Positions 4,575-8,437 of a stretch of DNA of 8,437 nucleotides are shown here, in pieces. A model generated the notes under the pieces. That model saw nothing but the letters and a program-made list of their open reading frames with translations, was not told the DNA's origin and searched no databases. The position numbers were made by a program, and so were the translations under genes. The DNA is taken from positions 1 to 8,437 of the forward strand of contig JAEELC010000114.1 in NCBI GenBank assembly GCA_016288675.1, in the 5' to 3' direction. The DNA comes from Acholeplasmatales bacterium. GTDB taxonomy: Bacteria; Bacillota_I; Bacilli_A; Acholeplasmatales; Anaeroplasmataceae. Position 1 is the first letter of the stretch. Every line of letters starts with the position of its first letter.

Positions 4575-7265
4575 TTATTTAACTGTTTCATATTTCAAAC
4601 TAGTTGCATAGTCAAATGGTTTGTAGTTTTTATTAACTTCTGTACCATTTTCTTTTGCTATAGAAGCAACAAGCTTAGATAAACGCTTAATAGAAAGACT
4701 AGATTTACACTTCATGTAGAAAGGAGTTTTTACATGAGCTTTTTTACTAGATACATCCTTATGTGGAACATTAGGATTTGTACTTGGATCAAGTGCTAAG
4801 AATACACGTATTCTTGATGGAGTTGAACCAATCTTAGCAATAAGCTTTTTTTTGATATAAATTTGATCATATGAATTAGTCATTTTATAAGTAACACCAC
4901 TATACTTCATAAATTCATTCTTTACAATGTTATAAAGCTTTTTTAGTTCTGGTGTACCTTTAACAATTTTATCTCTTGCAGTCTTTTTCTCATTTTCTTT
5001 ATAATAATTAAGATCACGATTTAATTGTGCAAAAGCTTCAACACCCATTTCCTCTTGAGCTTTATCAATCCATTGATCTTCGCCATATTTTTCTTTAAAT
5101 TGGTCAATCATTGAATGGATTTCATCCTTAGATAATGTAGGCTTTTGATCAAGAGAATCTTCCTCATCATCAAAATCATCATCAAGATCATCATCAACAT
5201 CATCTGTATCATCAAGATTTAAATCAAGTGCTTCGTTAGCTTCATCTTGTTTACGAGCAATTTCATCTTTATCAAGAACAACTTCATCATCATCTCTTTC
5301 AGAAAGTAGTCTTTGAAGTTCTTCACGCTCTACGCGAGCTTGTTCAAATTGATTTTGAATATCTTCTTGAACCTTTTTATTTTGAGCTTGGAATTGCTCT
5401 AATTGTTGTCTATTAGCTTCTTTTAAACGAGCAATTAGACCTTCAACATCTATTTGTTGTTGAGGCACTTGCTGATATGCAGGATAAGGATATGGTTGTT
5501 GATATACTTGCTGACCGTTTCTTAGAGAATCAATTTGTCTTTGTAGATTTGCTAATTCATCATTGCTTGAAAGCTCTTTAGCTTTTCTTAAATCCTCAAG
5601 TTCTCTCTTTAATCTATCAACCTCAGAGGTATCTTTATTTGGATTAGACTTTAAAGCTTGAATTTCTTTTCTTAAATCTTCAAGTTCTCTATTATGTCTT
5701 TCATCTTCTTGCGCACGCTTATTATCATCAAGCATCTTACGCATTTCATCAAGTTGCTTTCTTAAATCAATAATCTCTTTATTAGATTCTGTAATTGCAA
5801 CTGCTTGATTATGATTGCTTTCCTCAGGTAAGCTTTCAGGAGCTTCTGTTGTTTGAACAAGTTCAGGATAAACGAAATCATAATGAGTCTTTAAGATTGG
5901 TTCAAATTGAGAAATTGGAATAGGTTTAGAAATATAATAACCTTGAATAACAAAGTCATGAGTAATATGACCTAAAATATTGATAGTATTTTCATCTTCA
6001 ATACCTTCACAGACTATTTCAACGTTAAGTCTAGATAATAGGTTTAATACATTAACCGCAATATCCTTTTCTTTTTCAGTTGAAAGTCTATTTCTAAAGA
6101 AGAACATATCCATCTTAATAGTGTCATAAGGACAATTAACTAAGCTACCTAAAGTAGAATAATCTTTACCAAAGTCATCCATTGCAAGCTTATAACCTAA
6201 TTGTCTTAAGTTCATAATGATACTTGAAAGATGTTGAGAGCCTTCCATATTAGCTGATTCTGTAATTTCAATTTCAATATCGCTTGGATTACAACCTGGA
6301 TATTTATTTATAATATTTGTAATATCATCAATAAATGTTGGAGAATCAAAATTAATCTTTGAAATATTTACAGATAAAACTATTTTATATCCTTTTTGTT
6401 TTAATGTTTGAGCAATTGAACATGTATGTTCAAACATAACGAAATCTAGCTTTTTAATAAAACCATTCTTTTCAAATAGAGGAATAAAATCACCAGGATA
6501 GAAAACTACATTATGATTTTCATCTACCCAACGACACAATATTTCTCCACCAATAACATTACCAGTATGATAATCAACCTTAGGTTGAACATAAGCTGCA
6601 AATTGACGAGTTTCAAGAGCTTGGCTCTTAAGCTCGTTAATTGTTTTATATTTTTGGATAATGTCTGAAACAACTTGAGAATAATACCAAATATTAGATT
6701 GTCTAATATCAGAATAATTAATAATATTAAGTGTTTTATCAATTGCAGTTTGATAATCCTTCAAATCAACAGCTTCATTTACACCAAATTCAATTTTAAA
6801 ATTATATACACCATAATTTTCAAAATATAATTCAGATAATCTATTACTAATATCTTTACATTTATTTCTTAAGTCTTCTTTATTCTTACCCTCTAATAAT
6901 AAGATAAATTCTCTAAATTCAACTCTGCCAAGGGTCTCTCTTTTATCGAGACCCTTAAGCATAGTATCTGCAATATTATACATAAGTTCATCCTTATTAG
7001 GATATGTTGTGTATAAATAACCTAGGTTTGTAATTCTTACATTAATTAAACTAGGATTTTTGAATTTTTTCCCTTTACGCTTAAGATATTTGGCAAAACC
7101 ATTTCTATTGAATGTACGAGATTCATTATCCATTAATAAGGCTACTCGCATTTGAATTCTATCATTAATTCTAAATGCAATAAGACCTATTGCTACAAAC
7201 ACACACATTGCAATAGTTAAATATATTTGCGCGGAGCCAAATTCGACGAGAATAAAATTAGTCAT
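4575..7265 (-). CDS. Membrane-anchored degenerate-GGDEF/EAL c-di-GMP phosphodiesterase with long coiled-coil C-terminus
   Basis: An 896-residue protein. One TM helix (about 12-32) is followed by Arg-rich residues, placing the rest in the cytosol. A GGDEF-type domain begins at D46 (D...R.FNRNGF), but its active-site loop is EFREF (116-120), so cyclase activity is unlikely. The EAL domain (about 215-460) keeps the metal and catalytic residues: Glu241 (in EIL), Asn300, Glu333, Asp363, Asp364, Lys384, Glu420 and Gln441. It should cleave c-di-GMP to pGpG. Loop 6 reads DDFGKDYS instead of DDFGTGYS. Then come coiled coils (about 490-582 and 605-660) around a Gln/Tyr/Pro-rich linker (583-604), an Asp/Glu segment (about 680-705), and a basic C-terminal domain (about 770-872) with LALDP (823-827) and HKDVSS (835-840). 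I recall that domain, unnamed, in clostridial proteins. ATG 7265 follows AGGAGG, 17 bases after the surface-protein gene. Confidence 0.88.
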   Translation of the reverse strand: MTNFILVEFGSAQIYLTIAMCVFVAIGLIAFRINDRIQMRVALLMDNESRTFNRNGFAKYLKRKGKKFKNPSLINVRITNLGYLYTTYPNKDELMYNIADTMLKGLDKRETLGRVEFREFILLLEGKNKEDLRNKCKDISNRLSELYFENYGVYNFKIEFGVNEAVDLKDYQTAIDKTLNIINYSDIRQSNIWYYSQVVSDIIQKYKTINELKSQALETRQFAAYVQPKVDYHTGNVIGGEILCRWVDENHNVVFYPGDFIPLFEKNGFIKKLDFVMFEHTCSIAQTLKQKGYKIVLSVNISKINFDSPTFIDDITNIINKYPGCNPSDIEIEITESANMEGSQHLSSIIMNLRQLGYKLAMDDFGKDYSTLGSLVNCPYDTIKMDMFFFRNRLSTEKEKDIAVNVLNLLSRLNVEIVCEGIEDENTINILGHITHDFVIQGYYISKPIPISQFEPILKTHYDFVYPELVQTTEAPESLPEESNHNQAVAITESNKEIIDLRKQLDEMRKMLDDNKRAQEDERHNRELEDLRKEIQALKSNPNKDTSEVDRLKRELEDLRKAKELSSNDELANLQRQIDSLRNGQQVYQQPYPYPAYQQVPQQQIDVEGLIARLKEANRQQLEQFQAQNKKVQEDIQNQFEQARVEREELQRLLSERDDDEVVLDKDEIARKQDEANEALDLNLDDTDDVDDDLDDDFDDEEDSLDQKPTLSKDEIHSMIDQFKEKYGEDQWIDKAQEEMGVEAFAQLNRDLNYYKENEKKTARDKIVKGTPELKKLYNIVKNEFMKYSGVTYKMTNSYDQIYIKKKLIAKIGSTPSRIRVFLALDPSTNPNVPHKDVSSKKAHVKTPFYMKCKSSLSIKRLSKLVASIAKENGTEVNKNYKPFDYATSLKYETVK
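5584..5690 (-). repeat. Internal duplication in the coiled-coil part of the EAL gene
   Basis: Two 23-base units at 5584-5606 and 5668-5690 differ at one base and are offset by 84 bases. They encode RELEDLRK at residues 526-533 and 554-561, 28 residues (four heptads) apart, so the copies keep coiled-coil register. This suggests growth of the coiled coil by duplication. Confidence 0.6.
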
Positions 7266-7282
7266 CGTATCATCCTCCTATC

Positions 7283-8437
7283 TTAGATTTCTTTTCTCTT
7301 CTTAGTAACTTTACCGTATTTATCTCTATTTACTGAAATTAATATAGCAGTTAATATTACAACGTCTGCAAGTAAAATTGCCCATACCCACCAACTAGTA
7401 CCAATTTGTTCAAGGAATGTCTTCTTACGGCTTAGATTTAAAGTTACATAACTTGTTTCAGTACCATCAGTTACTTTTAATACAACTTGGTTAGAATCCT
7501 TAGTAGGAGCACTTACAACTTCTACATCAACTTCATTATTCTCTTGATCATATGTTATGTACTTTGTCCAGTCGATAGTAGTTACATCTGTTTTACCTAC
7601 TTCTACTGTATAATTAGATTTATTTGAAACCTCATTAGTCTTCATTGAGTCATAAGCATTAGTGTCAACATCCCAATCCATTGGTGCACGTAATACTGAA
7701 ATTGTATAAGTATTTTGAGTAGAACCATCTTCTGATTCACATACAACAATTACAGTATTCATACCAACCTTAAGGTTTTCATTGTTAAATACACTAATCT
7801 TAGCAATACTTTGAGCAGGTATAGCATCAACATCAATATGTTTAACCTTATTTGCTACTTCAAATGTACCATAATTAAATTCATTAGTTAAGAAGTTGAA
7901 ATCATCAATGTTATCAATAATCTTCTTACTTGAATTCAATCCATCGATATCCATAGTCATGACTGAAGCATCAGCAGTTTCTTTACCAGCACGTACTAAT
8001 GTAATTTGATATTCAGCATGACCACCACCATTACTTGTTACAGTATATACAACAGTAACAGCTGAGCTTGGTTCAATATTATTAGAAATAGCAATTGTAT
8101 CAGCTGACTTAGGAGTAGTTTGCCACTTTAAGTCATCTACAATATTTGAAGCAGTTAAACCAAATTCAATATTGTCTAGATGAGCAATTAAAGTTTCATT
8201 TTCATAAGCATATTTTAATCTTACAGTATATTTCTTAGTATCTTTATCAAATTCAACTTCTTTGTTGTTATCAGCATCAAATAATGTACCATTTGTTAAC
8301 TTTAATGATTCAATATATGGATCTTCTGGTCTACGAGTAATAATTACTTTATAGATTGAAGGTTCTGAATTATCTTCAGGTACACAAACAATATCAAATG
8401 AATTTTGACCAACAACAAGTGTTAGGTTACGATTTAG
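7283..8437 (-). CDS. Surface protein with cadherin-like beta-sandwich repeats and C-terminal TM anchor (5' end outside window)
   Basis: The frame is open from base 8437 to the TAA at 7283: 384 visible residues and no start. An internal Met near 7960 has an open frame upstream and continuous domain sequence, so it is not the start. Repeating beta-rich units of about 100 residues end in similar strands: VGQNSFDIVCVPEDN...YKVIITRR (about 9-36) and VGMNTVIVVCESEDG...YTISVLRA (about 222-249), with a related end YQITLVRAG near 142-150. This fits cadherin-like beta-sandwich (PF12733-type) domains, named from memory. After a last beta-rich segment (about 251-339), a TM helix starting WWVWAILLADVV (about 349-369) is followed by a Lys/Arg-rich tail ending KKRKEI, so the repeats face outward and the tail is cytosolic. 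There is no LPxTG motif. It is first of a two-gene unit with the EAL protein 17 bases downstream. It could be an adhesin, a cell-wall binder or a sensor ectodomain. Confidence 0.82.
   Translation of the reverse strand, partial: LNRNLTLVVGQNSFDIVCVPEDNSEPSIYKVIITRRPEDPYIESLKLTNGTLFDADNNKEVEFDKDTKKYTVRLKYAYENETLIAHLDNIEFGLTASNIVDDLKWQTTPKSADTIAISNNIEPSSAVTVVYTVTSNGGGHAEYQITLVRAGKETADASVMTMDIDGLNSSKKIIDNIDDFNFLTNEFNYGTFEVANKVKHIDVDAIPAQSIAKISVFNNENLKVGMNTVIVVCESEDGSTQNTYTISVLRAPMDWDVDTNAYDSMKTNEVSNKSNYTVEVGKTDVTTIDWTKYITYDQENNEVDVEVVSAPTKDSNQVVLKVTDGTETSYVTLNLSRKKTFLEQIGTSWWVWAILLADVVILTAILISVNRDKYGKVTKKRKEI

Noticed and set aside
4476..4682. 68-residue plus-strand open frame
   Set aside because: It covers the S-4TM-like gene's promoter, the operon terminator and the 3' end of the EAL gene in antisense, with no Shine-Dalgarno; its hydrophobic content is what AT-rich antisense gives.
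5161..5220. Repeated TCATCATCA tracts suggesting a microsatellite or CRISPR-like repeat
   Set aside because: They are simple Asp/Glu codon runs (GAT/GAC/GAA on the minus strand) encoding the acidic segment of the EAL protein; there are no spacers and no fixed repeat unit.
6524..6742. 72-residue minus-strand open frame
   Set aside because: It is an out-of-frame shadow inside the GGDEF/EAL gene, whose own frame shows clear catalytic motifs across this stretch.
3243..7265. A complete CBASS operon
   Set aside because: Only an effector-like protein is present. No CD-NTase motif (GS..G...D.D) or accessory gene was seen on either strand, and the EAL enzyme is not a known CBASS component.
7283..7960. 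A complete 225-residue protein starting at Met 7960
   Set aside because: The same frame is open for 159 more codons to the window edge, with continuous repeat-domain sequence and no good Shine-Dalgarno before 7960, so this Met is internal.

Overview
This is an AT-rich window in which every supportable gene reads on the minus strand. Shine-Dalgarno sites are strong (AGGAGG, GAGGTGAT), promoters are of the sigma-A type, and most transcription units end in hairpin-plus-T-tract terminators. Trp is encoded by TGG and the stops are TAA or TAG. No gene needs TGA read as Trp, so nothing here points to a Mycoplasma-type code. The picture fits a low-GC Bacillota, perhaps a gut Erysipelotrichia- or RF39-like lineage; the lineage is an inference from style, not from a marker gene.

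Layout in the direction of transcription (right to left). 8437-7283: the C-terminal 384 residues of a surface protein made of cadherin-like beta-sandwich repeats, with a C-terminal membrane anchor. Seventeen bases later, 7265-4575: an 896-residue membrane-anchored protein with a degenerate GGDEF domain, an apparently intact EAL (c-di-GMP phosphodiesterase) domain, a long coiled coil, an acidic segment and an uncharacterised C-terminal domain. These two look co-transcribed and end at a terminator near 4550. 4466-3243: a four-helix membrane protein resembling the S-4TM (SMODS-associating 4TM) effector family of CBASS-type systems, with a long Lys-rich tail, driven by a perfect-consensus promoter. 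3092-1689: a Wzz-like two-TM protein with its own promoter and terminator. 1590-847: a classical short-chain dehydrogenase/reductase. 846-421: a gene-poor gap holding a possible small transcript. 420-346: tRNA-Gln(CUG) with its own terminator. 243-1: the N-terminal part of a DUF1538 membrane protein.

The most interesting block is 3243-8437. An external beta-sandwich protein is co-transcribed with an internal cyclic-dinucleotide phosphodiesterase, and this pair lies beside an orphan S-4TM-like membrane protein. No nucleotidyltransferase (CD-NTase) is visible in the window. A surface-to-c-di-GMP (or other cyclic nucleotide) signalling module acting on a membrane effector is a reasonable hypothesis, but the link is by proximity only. 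The Wzz-like gene next door could tie it to surface polysaccharide, and that is weaker still.
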